In this document: one piece after another, positions 10,806-23,071 of the stretch
How the letters are laid out: each line of letters starts with the position of its first letter
Position numbering within the stretch: the stretch's first letter is position 1
Source of the DNA: Archivesica marissinica
Lineage: Eukaryota; Mollusca; Bivalvia; Venerida; Vesicomyidae
Length of the DNA: 64,000 bases
Direction of reading: 5' to 3'
Assembly (NCBI GenBank): GCA_014843695.1
Contig: CM026401.1
Coordinates: 50,022,430 to 50,086,429 of the forward strand
The notes under the pieces: generated by a model
What the model saw: the letters and a program-made list of their open reading frames with translations, nothing else
Databases searched by the model: none
Told to the model about the DNA's origin: nothing
Translations under genes and position numbers: made by a program

Positions 10806-13440
10806 GCCAAGAGTCTACAGTGTGGTGGAACATTCGCCAAGAGTCTATAGCATGGTGGAACGATCGCCAAAATTCTACAGCGTGGTGGAACGGTCTCCAA
10901 GAGTATACAGTGTGGTGGAACCTTCGCCAAGAGTCTACAGTGTGGTGGAACATTCGCCAAGAGTCTATAGCATGGTGGAACGATCGCCAAGAGTCTACAG
11001 TGTGGTGGAACGGTCGCCAAAATTCTACAGTGTGGTGGAACGGTCTCCAAGAGTATACAGTGTGGTGGAACCTTCGCCAAGAGTCTACAGTGTGGTGGAA
11101 CGGTCGCCAAGATTCTACAGCATGGTGGAACGATCGCCAAAATTCTACAGCATGGTGGAACGGTCACCAAGAGTATACAGTGTGGTGGAACCTTTGCCAA
11201 GAGTCTACAGTGTGGTGGAACTTTCGCCAAGAGTCTATTGCATGGTGGAACGATCGCCAAGAGTCTACAGTGTGGTCGAACGGTCTCCAAGAGTATACAG
11301 TGTTGTGGAACCTTCGCCAAGAGTCTATAGCATGGTGGAACGATCGCCAAGAGTCTACAGTGTGGTCGAACGGTCTCCAAGAGTATACAGTGTGGTGGAA
11401 CCTTCGCCAAGAGTCTACAGTGTGGTGGAACATTCGCCAAGAGTCTATAGCATGGTGGAACGATCGCCAAGAGTCTACAGTGTGGTGGAACGGTCGCCAA
11501 GATTCTACAGCGTGGTGGAACGGTCGCCAAAATTCTACAGCGTGGTGGAACGGTCCAAGAGTATACAGTGTGGTGGAACCTTCGCCAAGAGTCTACAGTG
11601 TGGTGGAACGTTCGCCAAGATTCTATAGCATGGTGGAACGGTCGCCAAATTTTTACAGTGTGGTGGAACGGTCTCCAAGAGTATACATGTGGTGGAACCT
11701 TCGCCAAGAGTCTACAGTTGTGGTGAACATTGCCAGAGTCTATAGGCATGGTGGAACGATCGCCAAGAGTCTACAGTGTGGTCGAACGGTCTCCAAGAGT
11801 ATACAGTGTGGTGGAACCTTCGCCAAGAGTTTACAGTGTGGTGGAACATTCGCCAAGAGTCTATAGCATGGTGGAACGATCGCCAAGAGTCTACAGTGTG
11901 GTGGAACGGTCGCCAAAATTCTAGAGCGTGGTGGAACGGTCTCCAAGAGTATACAGCATGTTGGAACCTTCGCCAAGAGTCTACAGTGTGGTGGAACCGT
12001 CGCCAAGATTCTACAGCGTGGTGGAACGGTCTCCAAGAGTATACAGTGTGGTGGAACCTTCGCCAAGAGTCTACTGTGTGGTGGAACCTTCGCCAAGAGT
12101 CTACTGTGTGGTGGAACAGTCTCCAAGAGTATACAGTGTGGTGGAACCTTCACCAAGAGTCTACAGGGTGGTGGAACATTCGCCAAGAGTATATAGCATG
12201 GTGGAACGATCGCCAAGAGTCTACATTGTGGTCGAACGGTCGCTCAAGATTCTAAAGCGTGGTGGAACGGTCGCCAAATTCTCAGCGTGGTGGACGGTCT
12301 CAAGAGGTAACAGTGTGGTGGAACTTCGCCAAGAGTCTACAGTGTGGTGGAACATTCGCCAAGAGTCTACAGTGTGGTGGAACATTCGCCAAGAGTCTAT
12401 AGCATGGTGGAACGATCGCCAAGAGTCTAACAGTGTGGTCGAACGTTCTCCAAGAGTATACAGCATGGTGGAACGGTCTCCAGGAGTATACAGTGTGGTG
12501 GAACCTTCGCCAAGAGTCTACAGTGTGGTGGAACATTTGCCAAGAGTCTATAGCATGGTGGAACGATCGCCAAGAATCTACAGTGTGGTCGAACGGTCGC
12601 CAAGATTCTACAGCGTGGTGGAACGGTCGCCAAAATTCTACAGCGTGGTGGAACGGTCTCCAAGAGTATACAGTGTGGTGGAACCTTCGCCAAGAGTCTA
12701 CAGTGTGGTGGAACGGTCGCCAAGATTCTACAGCGTGGTGGAACGGTCGCCAAAATTCTACAGCGTGGTGGAACGGTCTCCAAGAGTATACAGTGTGGTG
12801 GAACCTTCGCCAAGAGTCTACAGTGTGGTGGAACATTCGCCAAGAGTCTATAGCATGGTGGAACGATCGCCAAGAGTCTACAGTGTGGTCGAACGGTCTC
12901 CAAGAGTATACAGCGTGGTGGAACGGTCTCCAAGAGTATACAGTGTGGTGGAACCTTCGCCAAGAGTCTACAGTGTGGTGGAACGGTCGCCAAGATTCTA
13001 CAGCGTGGTGGAACGGTCGCCAAAATTCTACAGCGTGGTGGAACGGTCTCCAAGAGTATACAGTGTGGTGGAACGTTCGCCAAAAGTCTACAGCATGGTG
13101 GAACAGTCGCCAAGATTCTACAGAGTGGTGGAACGGTCTCCAAGAGTATACAGTGTGGTGGAACCTTCGCCAAGAGTTTACAGTGTGGTGGAACGGTCGC
13201 CAAGATTCTACAGCGTGGTGGAACGGTCGCCAAAATTCTACAGCGTGGTGGAACGGTCTCCAAGAGTCTACAGCGTGGTGGAACAGTCGCCAAAATTCTA
13301 CAGCGTGGTGGAACGGTCCAAGAGTATACAGTGTGGTGGAACCTTCGCCAAGAGTCTACAGTGTGGTGGAACATTCGCCAAGAGTCTATAGCATGGTGGA
13401 ACGATCGCCAAAATTCTACAGCGTGGTGGAACGGTCTCAA
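10806..13440. repeat. 30-bp minisatellite with higher-order structure, about 88 copies
   Basis: Basic unit 'ccaagagtctacagtgtggt' plus 'ggaacggtcg'. At least six variants recur in fixed orders, for example A-B-C-D-E-F (180 bp) and A-B-E-F (120 bp), where A has 'gagtatacag', C has 'ctatagcatgg' and E/F have 'attctacagcg'. A few units have lost single bases (11690-11740, 12240-12310). Open frames in every direction follow from the 30-bp period. Confidence 0.97.
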
Positions 13441-14346
13441 GTGTTTCCCTGGGTACAATAATGATACACATTCTGTTCCTTACCGTGGATACAATAATGA
13501 TACAAGTTCTGATCCTTACCATGGGTACAATAATGATACCCATTCTGTTCCTTACCGTGGGTACAATAATGACACATTCTGTTTCTTACCGTGGGTATAA
13601 TAATGATACAAGTTCTGTTCCTTACCGTGGGTACAATAATGATACACATTCTGTTCCTTACCGTGGGTACAATAATGATACAAGTTCTGATCCTTACCAT
13701 GGGTACAATAATGATACCCATTCTGTTCCTTACCGTGGGTACAATAATGATACAAGTTCTGTTCCTTACCGTGGGTACAATAATGACACGTTCTGTTCCT
13801 TACCATGGGTACAATAATGACACGTTCTGTTCCTAACTGTGGGTACAATAATGATACAAGTTCTGTTCCTAACTGTGGGTACAATAATGATACAAGTTCT
13901 GTTCCTTACCGTGGGTACAATAATGACACGTTCTGTTCCTTACCATGGGTACAATAATGATACACATTCTGTTCCTTACCGTGGGTACAATAATGATACA
14001 CATTCTGTTCCTTACCGTGGGTACAATAATGATACACATTCTGTTCCTTACCGTGGGTACAATAATGATACACATTCTGTTCCTTACCGTGGGTACAATA
14101 ATGATACCACATTCTTCCTTACCGTGGGTACAATAATGATACACATTCTGTTCCTTACCGTGGGTACAATAATGATACACATTCTGTTCCTTACCGTGGG
14201 TACAATAATGATACACGTTCTGTTCCTTACCATGGGTACAATAATGATACACATTCTGTTCCTTACCGTGGGTACAATAATGATACACATTCTGTTCCTT
14301 ACCGTGGGTACAATAATGATACACATTCTGTTCCTTACCGTGGGTT
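13441..14346. repeat. 36-bp minisatellite, about 25 copies
   Basis: Units 'gggtacaataatgataca' plus 'cattctgttccttaccgt'. Joins the 30-bp array directly at 'caagtgtttccctggg'. Variants include 'caagttctg' and units shortened to 'gacacgttc'. Confidence 0.97.
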
Positions 14347-14773
14347 CAAACCGTGGGTTCAAACCATTGATTGCAGTCACGGTTCAAACCATTGATTGCA
14401 GTCATTTTAGGCGCAATAAACACCTGTAGGGGCTAGAAATACTGTTCTAATAATATAAAATGTCATTGTTTAATTAGCTGCATTACTTTGGATGTACGTA
14501 TATATGTACAGAAAAATAAAATAAACGTGATGACCATAAAGGTCCAAAAATTGTGAGTCAACAATAAAATTTTTTTAAAAAAACATGTTCCACAACCCAT
14601 TTGCTTCTAGAATTTATTCTTACAGTGTTCACGTATAAGCATAGCATTGCAGTTGTATCATTTTGCTTATATATTTACCATGTTTATGTTTGTAATTGTA
14701 TTGTATATAAATAAGCAATAAAATAAGATTACCGGTAAACTAAAAAAAAAATTGTTTTTAAATACTGTTCTCG
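14347..14773. other. Short duplications, otherwise featureless
   Basis: 'ttcaaaccattgattgcag' occurs twice at 14362-14402 just after the array. The remainder is AT-rich with poly-T and poly-A runs and no gene that I can see. Confidence 0.5.
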
Positions 14774-15031
14774 AAAGAGATCTGCGGTATAATCCGGTGT
14801 ATGGAAGTAAATTCGATCTGCGGTATAATCCGGTTTATGGAAGTAAATTCGATCTGAGGTATAATCCAGTTTATGGAAGTAAATTCGATCTGCGGTATAA
14901 TCCGGTTTATGGAAGTAAATTCGATCTGCAGTATAATCCGGTTTATGGAAGTAAATTCGATCTGAGGTATAATCCGGTTTATGGAAGTAAATTCGATCTG
15001 CGGTATAATCCGGTTTATGGAAGTAAATTCT
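14774..15031. repeat. 36-bp minisatellite, about 7 copies
   Basis: Units 'gatctgcggtataatccggt' plus 'ttatggaagtaaattc'. Confidence 0.95.
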
Positions 15032-15310
15032 CAGCAACTATATACGTAACTTAGAAGCCACAGGAAAAGCAGCTATGTTCATGGTTCTCCCTATGTCGCT
15101 AGAGTTGTGCGGGCGGGGCAACCCCATTGCAAATTCCTATCACCTGTTTGAATCAAGTCTGAAAATGTCTCGTCCAATTGTAAATTGGGATCATAAAACA
15201 AACAAATACTACAATATGCTCATATTGCTCGATTGCTCTATGATGATGATTGAGCTTATTTACCCTCACCTCAGATTGCTCCTACAATGCATCTACATAA
15301 AAATAAATGA

Positions 15311-15506
15311 TGACTACATGAGATTCTGGCCTTTATTATGAACATTGGTTTGGTTACTACATTGTCAATGTATGTCGTATTGGTAATGGTGTCAAAAGGT
15401 GCTTCTATGAGGGAAAGGGTTATGAACATTGGTTTGGTTACTACATTGTCAATGCATGTCGTATTGGTAATAGCGTCAAGATGTGCTTCTATGAGGGAAA
15501 GGGTTA
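15311..15506 (+). mobile_element. M3 MITE, right half, locally duplicated
   Basis: Ends in the M3 terminus 'ctatgagggaaagggtt' plus AA. The right 82 bp, from 'atgaacattggtttgg', is present twice in tandem (about 15338-15420 and 15421-15503). The left end is missing. Confidence 0.75.
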
Positions 15507-15729
15507 AAATTGCAATTGTATGATACATTATACTATATCAAAGAGACACATCTGACAGATGAATTAGTGTATTCATAATTGGTAACAATAAGGAGAATGC
15601 AGAAGGGGGATGATTAACGAGCGCAAGGTGTACACTCCAGCCACACACCCAGGACGGCCCACATTAATCACTGCTAGTATTCACAAGCTACGATACACAA
15701 CCAACCACAGGTGAAAATATGAACACTCA

Positions 15730-16240
15730 CTCAACTTGGTGATGATGCAGTGTTGAGATGAATGGGGCAAAGCTGGTATATGAAGGGGGTGATGTACATG
15801 GTTAACAACTACATGTTATACAAATAACTCGCAGACTGTGCTCTCTCTCTCTCTCTCCCTCTCCCCCTCTCCCTCCCTTGCTCAACTTGGTGATGATGCA
15901 GTGTTGAGGTGACTGGGGCAAGCTGGTATATGAAGGGGGTGATGGGGGCTGGTGTACATGGTAAACAACTACATGTTATACAAATAACTCGCAGACTGTG
16001 CTCTCTCTCTCTCTCTCTCTCCCCTCTCTCCCTTCCTCCCTCCCTCTCTTTCTCTCTCCCTCTCTTTCTCTCTCCCCTCCCCTCTCTCTCTCTCTTCCAT
16101 CCCTCTCCCCTTCCCCTATCATGCTCTCTCTACCTCTCTCTCTCCCTCCATCCCTTCTCTCTCTCCCCTCCTCTCCCCCTCTCCTGCTCTCTTTCCCTAC
16201 ACCCCTCCCCACCCCCTCCCTCCCTCTCTCCCTATCAATT
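15730..16240. repeat. Two duplicated segments with CT-rich microsatellites
   Basis: 'tcaacttggtgatgatgca' to 'aactcgcagactgtg' occurs twice (about 15731-15840 and 15882-16000). Each copy is followed by a CT-rich run; the second run extends about 230 bp. Confidence 0.9.
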
Positions 16241-16536
16241 AAACCAGTGTATGAATTTAGGCTTGTAATATATACAGACACCAGTAACAGCAATAACTGT
16301 GACCGTATATCTCTATAATGTTCTTATAACTATATCAACCTGTCCTCAATTACAGTTGCTATGCTTAAATAACACAATAAATCGTTCATTTCAGTGCCCT
16401 TTTTGGCTTCTCATAAATTTAATGTAAAATGAAACGAAGAGTTTCCCATTACAAATCTAATCTTTGGATGACATATAGTGTATAACTAATCTAAATTAAA
16501 TTTCAACTCAAGTAACTGCTGCTTATGATAGTCGTG

Positions 16537-17249
16537 TACAACAATTGTGTTCCTTGTACAATTATTGTGTTCCTTGTACAATTATTGTACAATTATTGTG
16601 TTCCTTGTACAACTATTGTGTTCCGTGTACAACTATTGTGTTCCATATACAACTACTGTGTTCCGTATACAACTACTGTGTTCCGTATACAACTATTGTG
16701 TTCCGTATACAACTATTGTGTTCCATATACAACTATTGTGTTCCGTATACAACTACTGTGTTCCATATACAACTACTGTGTTCCGTATACAACTACTGTG
16801 TTCCGTATACAACTATTGTGTTCCGTATACAACTATTGTGTTCCGTATACAACTACTGTGTTACGTATACAACTACTGTGTTCCGTATAATACTACTGTG
16901 TTCCGTATACAACTACTGTGTTCCGTGTACAACTACTGTGTTACGTATACAACTACTGTGTTCTGTATACAACTACTGTGTTCCGTATACAACTACTGTG
17001 TTCCGTTACAACTACTGTGTTCGTGTACAACTACTGTGTTCTGTATACAACTACTGTGTTCCATATACAACTACTGTGTTCCGTATACAACTACTGTGTT
17101 CCGTATACAACTACTGTGTTCCGTATACAACTACTGTGTTCCGTATACAACTACTGTGTTCTGTATATCTGTATAAAACTACTGTGTTCCGTATACAACT
17201 ATTGTGTTCCATATACAACTATTGTGTTCCGTATACAACTATTGTGTCC
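16537..17249. repeat. 20-bp minisatellite, about 36 copies
   Basis: Units 'ttccgtatacaactactgtg' with C/T and A/G variants. Isolated deletions shift the phase near 17005-17025. Confidence 0.96.
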
Positions 17250-17412
17250 GGTGCAGTGGTTATTAGTTTGCATGTTTCTCATCAATGCTACGGTTTGATC
17301 CTCAACCCGGGATTGATGTGAGATGGGCGTCGGCATATCGGACAGGTGGGTTTTCTCCGAGTACTCTCGTTTCCTCCAACACGAAGAACAACATATAAAA
17401 CTTGTTTCGCAT
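17250..17412 (+). mobile_element. SINE-D, diverged and 3'-shortened
   Basis: 'gtgtccggtgcagtggtta', 'tcggacaggtgggttttctc' and 'acttgtttcgcatttgtta' follow the SINE-D order. It starts exactly where the 20-bp array stops. Confidence 0.65.
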
Positions 17413-17522
17413 TTGTTATAAAATTAATTTAAAAAATAATCGCATTGATGCATTACAAATTGGAAAAGCATAATACAAAATGGAATAAATCCCCCGCATA
17501 TTAATTTTTCTGTTAAGTCTTA

Positions 17523-17766
17523 GAACCCTTTCAACACCACAGGCCTCTCAATAGGCTTACAAAAAGTGTATATCCAGCTGAGCCGACTCGTGATGAGCCG
17601 TCTCATCAGGATCTGCACTTTTAGCCAGTAATAATTATTACTAATTTTAGATAAAATTACCCATTTTGATAAATGAACTGGTCCAAAAGTAATTTTCTTA
17701 TTAATTTATTGGTCTAAAAATATCATGCACGAGTCCATGTCAGTTACTTAGGGTTGAATGGGTTAA
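17523..17766 (+). mobile_element. M2 MITE
   Basis: 'ccctttcaacaccac' at the left, with degraded TTAA, and 'gttgaatgggttaa' at the right. The interior has the family palindrome around 'gagccgactcgtgatgagcc'. Confidence 0.75.
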
Positions 17767-17805
17767 TAATAAACTTATTCCAACAAATGTATTATATGTT
17801 ATATT

Positions 17806-17938
17806 TCGATCGGGTTTACGCCTGCATCAGCACCATTTTGGGCTATATCGCCGGCGGGCAGTTTACCTAACAACACCTTTCCTGGGCAGGCTCCAGCGGT
17901 TAACCAGTACTTAACCTCAGTAAGAAACTGCCAACAAA
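17806..17938 (-). mobile_element. SINE-C, 3' part only
   Basis: Carries the tail 'gcatcagcaccattttgggc' and core 'ggttaaccagtactta'. The tRNA-like head is absent, and the sequence passes into the 59-bp array soon after. Confidence 0.75.
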
Positions 17939-17964
17939 TGTATATAAACATATATTTGGAATAC

Positions 17965-18632
17965 TTGGAGTGCTTCTGTACCTGCTGATACGTACGTATG
18001 CTGTATGAATGTGTGCATGGTTGTGAGAGTGCTTCTGTACCTGCTGATACGCGCGTATGCTGTATGAATGTGTGCATGGATGTGAGAGTGTTTATGTACC
18101 TGCTGATATGTGCGTATACTGTATGAATGTGTGTATGGTTGTGAGAGTGCTTCTGTACCTGCTGATACGTGCGTATGCTGTATGAATGTGTGCATGGTTG
18201 TGAGAGTGCTTCTGTACCTGCTGATATGTGCGTATGCTGTATGAATGTGTGCATGGTTGTGAGAGTGCTTCTGTACCTGCTGATACGCGCGTATGCTGTA
18301 TGAATGTGTGCATGGATGTGAGAGTGCTTCTATACCTGCTGATACGCGCGTATGCTGTATGAATGTGTGTATGGAAGTGAGAGTGTTTATGTACCTGCTG
18401 ATATGTGCGTATACTGTATGAATGTGTGTATGGTAGAGAGAGTGCTTCAGTACCTGCTGATACGTGCGTATGCTGTATGAATGTGTGTATGGTTGTGAGA
18501 GTGCTTCTATACCTGCTGATACGTGCGTATGCTGTATGAATGTGTGTATGGTAGTGAGAGTGCTTCTGTACCTGCTGATACGTGTGTATGCTGTATGAAT
18601 GTGTGTATGGTTGTGAGAGTGCTTGGTGTGAG
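17965..18632. repeat. 59-bp minisatellite, about 11 copies
   Basis: Units contain 'gtacctgctgatacgtgcgt' and 'gctgtatgaatgtgtg'. Minus-strand open frames across it reflect low stop density. Confidence 0.95.
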
Positions 18633-19087
18633 AAGATGAGAGGGCGAGAGTGGATGAGAGCTACAAAATATTCTATGTCAATTTCTTATCATATTTAAAT
18701 GTTTAGATTATGTCCTTGTAGATACCCATAGATTGTAAATAAATTAAACACAAAAAAATTAAATAAAGCTTAAACCTATATTATAATATATATCACAGTG
18801 CCCTTTCATTTAGCTGTCCTGGACAAATATTGACATTACTGTGAAAATATTTGTATAAATCAATGGTCTGTCAATGCAAATTGGGTATTTAAATGGCAAT
18901 ATAAAATGTGGAGACCTTCCTTCAATTGGTCTAGATCAGATTTACCCCATTGAGCTTAATTATGGCACGTGGGTGGTATGTTTTTTCTTCAATGTGTGAT
19001 TTTCTTATGCAAACCCTTAAATTGAGTAGCGGGTGCTCGTTTAGAAAGTACCAATTGTGAAATACTTCCATTATGTAGAGCTTTTCA
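18633..19087. other. No gene or repeat recognised
   Basis: AT-rich sequence; nothing supportable seen. Confidence 0.5.
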
Positions 19088-19300
19088 TTAACTCTTTGCA
19101 TGCTGGGTAAAATAATAGCTATAAATAGTTCAAATAATGGTAGCAGACGACAATTCATTAATATGTTTTCTTATTTGTAACTGAAAACTCTGGATATGTC
19201 ATGGAATTTCCTTAGAATTGTGTCGTTATGAAAATATGTCATAGAATTTCATTAGAATTGTGTCATTACCATCTGACTGGTATTTTCACCGCAAGCGTTT
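19088..19300 (+). mobile_element. M4 MITE-like repeat
   Basis: Clean left end TTAACTC plus 'tttgcatgctgggtaa'. The distal part is locally duplicated: 'catggaatttccttagaatt' resembles 'catagaatttcattagaatt'. Confidence 0.7.
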
Positions 19301-19679
19301 TATATGTATTAAGTAATTTGAACCTGGTTGAACAAGTCTGCGGTCGGAATTCTTCATTCAATTACTACACTTTTCACAGCGCTATTAATCCATTGTAAAT
19401 AAGGGGGATAATAAGTGGTTTATGTTAAGACATATGATCCAATGTCAAATATGGAACATAGAATTTAGGCTACAAACTAGAGTTCGCCAAACATGTCAAT
19501 GTCGATTTAATCCACATGAATTTACTGTACTGTGTCATAATAATTTCCTATTGATATTTTATTATATGTTTTAACCAAACATGTCAATAAAGATAAAACT
19601 AAATAATGATGAATTTGTCGTAAATAATCCACCTTGGGTACGTATTGCTATTACTGCATTACTGCATTACTGCAATCTG
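19301..19679. other. No gene or repeat recognised
   Basis: AT-rich sequence without a convincing feature. Confidence 0.45.
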
Positions 19680-20042
19680 CTAGATTAGCTAACCCATGTC
19701 ATTACGAACGGAGATTAGCTAACCCATGTCGTTACGAACGGAGATTAGCTAACCCATGTCGTTACGAACGGAGATTAGCCAACCCATGCCATTACTTACA
19801 GAGATTAGCTAACCCATGTCGTTACGAACGGAGATTAGCCAACCCATGCCATTACGTACAGAGATTAGCTAACCCATGTCGTTACGAACGGAGATTAGCC
19901 AACCCATGCCATTACGTACAGAGATTAGCTAACCCATGTCGTTACGAACGGAGATTAGCCAACCCATGTCGTTACGAACGGAGATTAGCCAACCCATGCC
20001 ATTACTTACAGAGATTAGCTAACCCACTCCGTTACAAACAGA
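19680..20042. repeat. 30-bp minisatellite, 12 copies
   Basis: Units 'gagattagctaacccatgtc' plus 'gttacgaacg'. A second variant ('gattagccaacccatgcc') alternates with the first in the second half, suggesting 60-bp steps. Confidence 0.96.
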
Positions 20043-20073
20043 TGTGGCTCTTTGGCAGTGCCTGTCTGTACTG

Positions 20074-20150
20074 GCTGTCCGATTAGCAGGATCGCAACCT
20101 GGGTTTGATACTCAGACCGGGAAGTATGTGAGATGGTACAGTGGTCTGAA
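20074..20150 (+). mobile_element. SINE-D head fragment
   Basis: 'ctgtccgattagcaggatcg' and 'gggaagtatgtgagatggta' match the SINE-D head and following body. Confidence 0.6.
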
Positions 20151-20237
20151 CCCCTTCCTCTAAACCCGCCATTGAAGGGCCTTGATATGTGCCAGTGTAT
20201 CTAGATACATGTAGCTGCCATTTACCAATCATAATAA

Positions 20238-20482
20238 ATGGATAAGCACTCTACACCCCAACTCCATAGAGATAAACACTCTACACCCCAGCTCCATAGA
20301 GGTAAACACTCTACACCCCAGCTCCATAGAGATAAATACTCTACACCCCAGCTCCACAGAGATAAGCACTCTACACCCCAGCTCCATAGAGATAAACACT
20401 CTACACCCCAGCTCCAGAGATAAACACTCTACACCCCAGCTCCATAGAGATAAACACTCTACACCCCAGCTCCACAGAGATT
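20238..20482. repeat. 30-bp minisatellite, 8 copies
   Basis: Units 'gataaacactctacacccca' plus 'gctccatag'. One unit is shortened at 20411. Confidence 0.95.
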
Positions 20483-20881
20483 ACTTGGACTATTATGGGT
20501 TGTACACGCTATGCTATTTTGACCTTTCTTGTAGGGTGTTGTGTTTCTAGGGCTACTAATATGTTAACATATGTGATATCCCAAACCGGTCCCCCGAGAG
20601 ACCCTTCTTTGCCTGAACAGATAATGGCACTGCAGGGGGCGCTTAAGTGTCACAAATGCATTTAATTTATTGATGTCAAACTCATCCACTAAAACCACAG
20701 GAGCTTGAAACATTATCCAGTACAACAAAATACATATATCTCTAAGCTTAAGACCCCACTCCATCATCCCATATAATAGAGAAACTCCATTTCAAATAAT
20801 GGAGAAACTTACAAGTTAAGTCAGAAATCAGCGTCGAGCAACAATTCCATCATGATCAGCCAATTTGAAATAAATTCACAG
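20483..20881. other. No gene or repeat recognised
   Basis: A modest minus-strand open frame here shows no recognisable domain, and I do not call it. Confidence 0.45.
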
Positions 20882-21018
20882 CTCAAATGCGAAACAAGTT
20901 CTTAAACTTAGTTTAATCGCTCTCGAAACGTCATTCCTGATGGAACCCATCGCCACGAGAGTTAGTGAGAAGGCAATATGAATTGCTATGCCTTGTCAAA
21001 GGACACAATCGTAATGAC
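20882..21018 (-). mobile_element. SINE-B, diverged, cut by hAT-like element
   Basis: 'gcgaaacaagttctta', 'cgtcattcctgatggaacc' and 'ggacacaatcgtaatg' follow SINE-B order in reverse. The sequence stops where a CAGGG-ended element starts. Confidence 0.7.
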
Positions 21019-21325
21019 CAGGGATCATTCTAGAGGGCGATGTGGGCGAAATAGTCGCCCTAGGGACCCTCACTTCGCCCTCTGGGGCCCCACTTCTCCC
21101 TAAAAAAATACTATTTTTTGGTTTTTACGATTTTCAAACAAAATTGTGTCTAGTAAGATACATGGCCCATTATAAAGCACTCCTTCTATTCAAATGTTGT
21201 ATTTAATGGTTGTACTGTGTGCATTTTAACCCTATTTTGCAGAAGTATATTAAAGAACACCATTTAAGGAAACGATCACGCGCTTTCTCACTTCTCCCAA
21301 AAATTCTGACCTAGAATGAACCCTG
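21019..21325. mobile_element. R1 hAT-like non-autonomous element, 307 bp
   Basis: Ends are 'cagggatcattctag' and 'ctagaatgaaccctg', inverted repeats of 15 bp with one mismatch. CAGGG/CCCTG termini are typical of hAT elements. The flanks 'aatgac' and 'aacgac' could be a decayed duplication. A second, more damaged copy is at 30890-31170. Confidence 0.65.
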
Positions 21326-21472
21326 AACGACTACTGCTTATTCGGCATAATTTTAATGTAGCAGATTTGTTAACATACTATTTCATATACCCTACAATAG
21401 TACACGAGAGAACGAAACCAGAGATCATGTATATATATATATATATACAGTAACAATAACGTACTGGTTATT

Positions 21473-21727
21473 ATATTTCGGGTTTTACGCCTGCATCAGC
21501 ACCATTTTGGGCTATATCGCCGGCGGGCAGTTTACCTAACAACACCTTTCCTGGGCAGGCTGCAACGGTTAACCAGTACTTGGGTGCACCAACCTACGTA
21601 AGAAACTGCCAACTTTTTCATATAAATGAGACACGGCCTGAGCGGGGCTCGAACCCGTGACCATCAGTGATGATAGGTTACAGTGGTATACAAGTCAGCG
21701 GCCTTAACCACTCGACCACGGAGGCGG
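21473..21727 (-). mobile_element. SINE-C, full length with target duplication
   Basis: Read on the minus strand: head 'gtggtcgagtggttaaggc', B box 'gggttcgagccccgctcag', core with 'actggttaaccgttgcag', and tail ending 'ggcgtaaaacccga'. The flanks 'gtactggttattatatt' (21461-21477) and 'gtactggtatattatatt' (21736-21753) form an imperfect 17-18 bp target duplication. Confidence 0.85.
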
Positions 21728-21799
21728 ACTACAATGTACTGGTATATTATATTGTTCTTCACAATTCTTTTGTCTTGACTACAGTACTGGTATAGAGAA

Positions 21800-22055
21800 C
21801 AGTACCGTAGCCAGAGGCAAATTTCAACCGAGGCAATCCTAGGGGGGTCCGGGGGCATGTTCCCCCTTTAAAATTGTTGAGGTATAGAACCGATTTCCGG
21901 CGTTTTCCGATTTGTACTGACCTTTCAGCTCCCTAGCAGCCAACATTTTATACAGCAAAGGGATATTTTTTGCATTTTTAATATTTATTTAATTTTTCAT
22001 TTATTTTTTGTTTGCTTTGGAAATTGTGTGTGCCTCAGTGTGGCTATGGGACGGG
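21800..22055. repeat. Dispersed repeat R2, second copy
   Basis: Same order of landmarks as 8584-8850: 'accgtagccagaggcaaatt', 'ggggtccgggggcatgttcc' and 'tttatacagcaaagggat'. Confidence 0.7.
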
Positions 22056-22278
22056 CCTGTAGAATACTTCACTATTCATGTCTTGGCTGTCGGCAATATG
22101 ATCACAAACGCTATGAGTGACAGTACTAATAGGTCAGTAATTAGCGACACATTAGCTGCTGATGATGATGCAAAATAAATAAGACAGGATAGTCATAACC
22201 TCAGGGTCCATCCATTGCCTTCAGCCAACTGCTTCACTTTTTTTTTACTCAGTGCTAAAAGTGTGAAATTAGGACATA

Positions 22279-22490
22279 CGGCAACTCTCCAGCTATTATT
22301 GGTGGAGGAAGATCCGGGTGCCCCTCTGAGCAGTATTGCAGGTACCCTGGTAGAACCACTGACCTACCACAAGCAACAGGATAGCTTCCGCATATGAAAT
22401 AATTCGACACCCACTGGGATTCGAACCTACAGCATACTGGGGCAAGTGATTTGAAGTCAACGTCCTTAACCACTCGGCCACAAATTTTCC
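22279..22490 (-). mobile_element. SINE-F
   Basis: The minus strand has the head 'gtggccgagtggttaagg', a long insert before the B box as in class II tRNAs (Leu/Ser), and 'aggttcgaatcccagtggg'. The tail has 'cctccaccaataatagctgg'. The second copy is at 33815-34036. Confidence 0.75.
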
Positions 22491-23071
22491 AGAACAGGTC
22501 ATTTGTGGGGGGGGGGGAATTTTCCAAATATTAGGAGGACCCTATCACAGATTGGACTGTACTAAAGAATTGAACGCTTAACAAAGCGCAGCCTTGTATC
22601 AGAATGATTCATACAAATAGTTAATATGCTTTGAAGATAGAAGATATGGATTAAGCTTGACAAAACGAGCCCAAATTTATTCATACGCAGGCACCAGTCA
22701 GAGTAAATGTTGGGACAAAAAATTATTTAATATTGAAATTTTTTAATATCCTATTTCACAATGGCTTAAGATATTAATGACAGCAATTTCAGATGCCAAC
22801 AACCTCTTGATGGATGCAAACAAAACAAAACTTAAGAAATTAATCAGAGAATTTTGAACACAAGACAATTCTTGTGTTACAGTTATTAACTCGAGGAGGG
22901 GGGCGGGAGTTGTGGAGAACGCGACAAAGTGTCGAGGGGGCGGGCGTTGTGGAGAACGAGACAAAGTGTTGAGTACTGCGAGACATTAAATGCATATTTC
23001 TCCAAAGATTTATTTCGAAGTTCTGAAAATTGAAAATGCCCTCAACAACTTGTCCTTGGTGGCCCCATGTC
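22491..23071. other. No gene; short G-rich duplication
   Basis: 'gttgtggagaacg' with 'gacaaagtgt' and a G-rich run is present twice at 22890-22970. A G10 run lies at 22506. No gene recognised. Confidence 0.5.

Noticed and set aside
9773..11866. Frame of about 697 codons across the N gap
   Set aside because: It is open only because N is untranslated; its ends lie in two different arrays.
15976..16318. Ser/Leu/Pro-rich and Arg/Glu-rich frames
   Set aside because: They are the two strands of a CT microsatellite.
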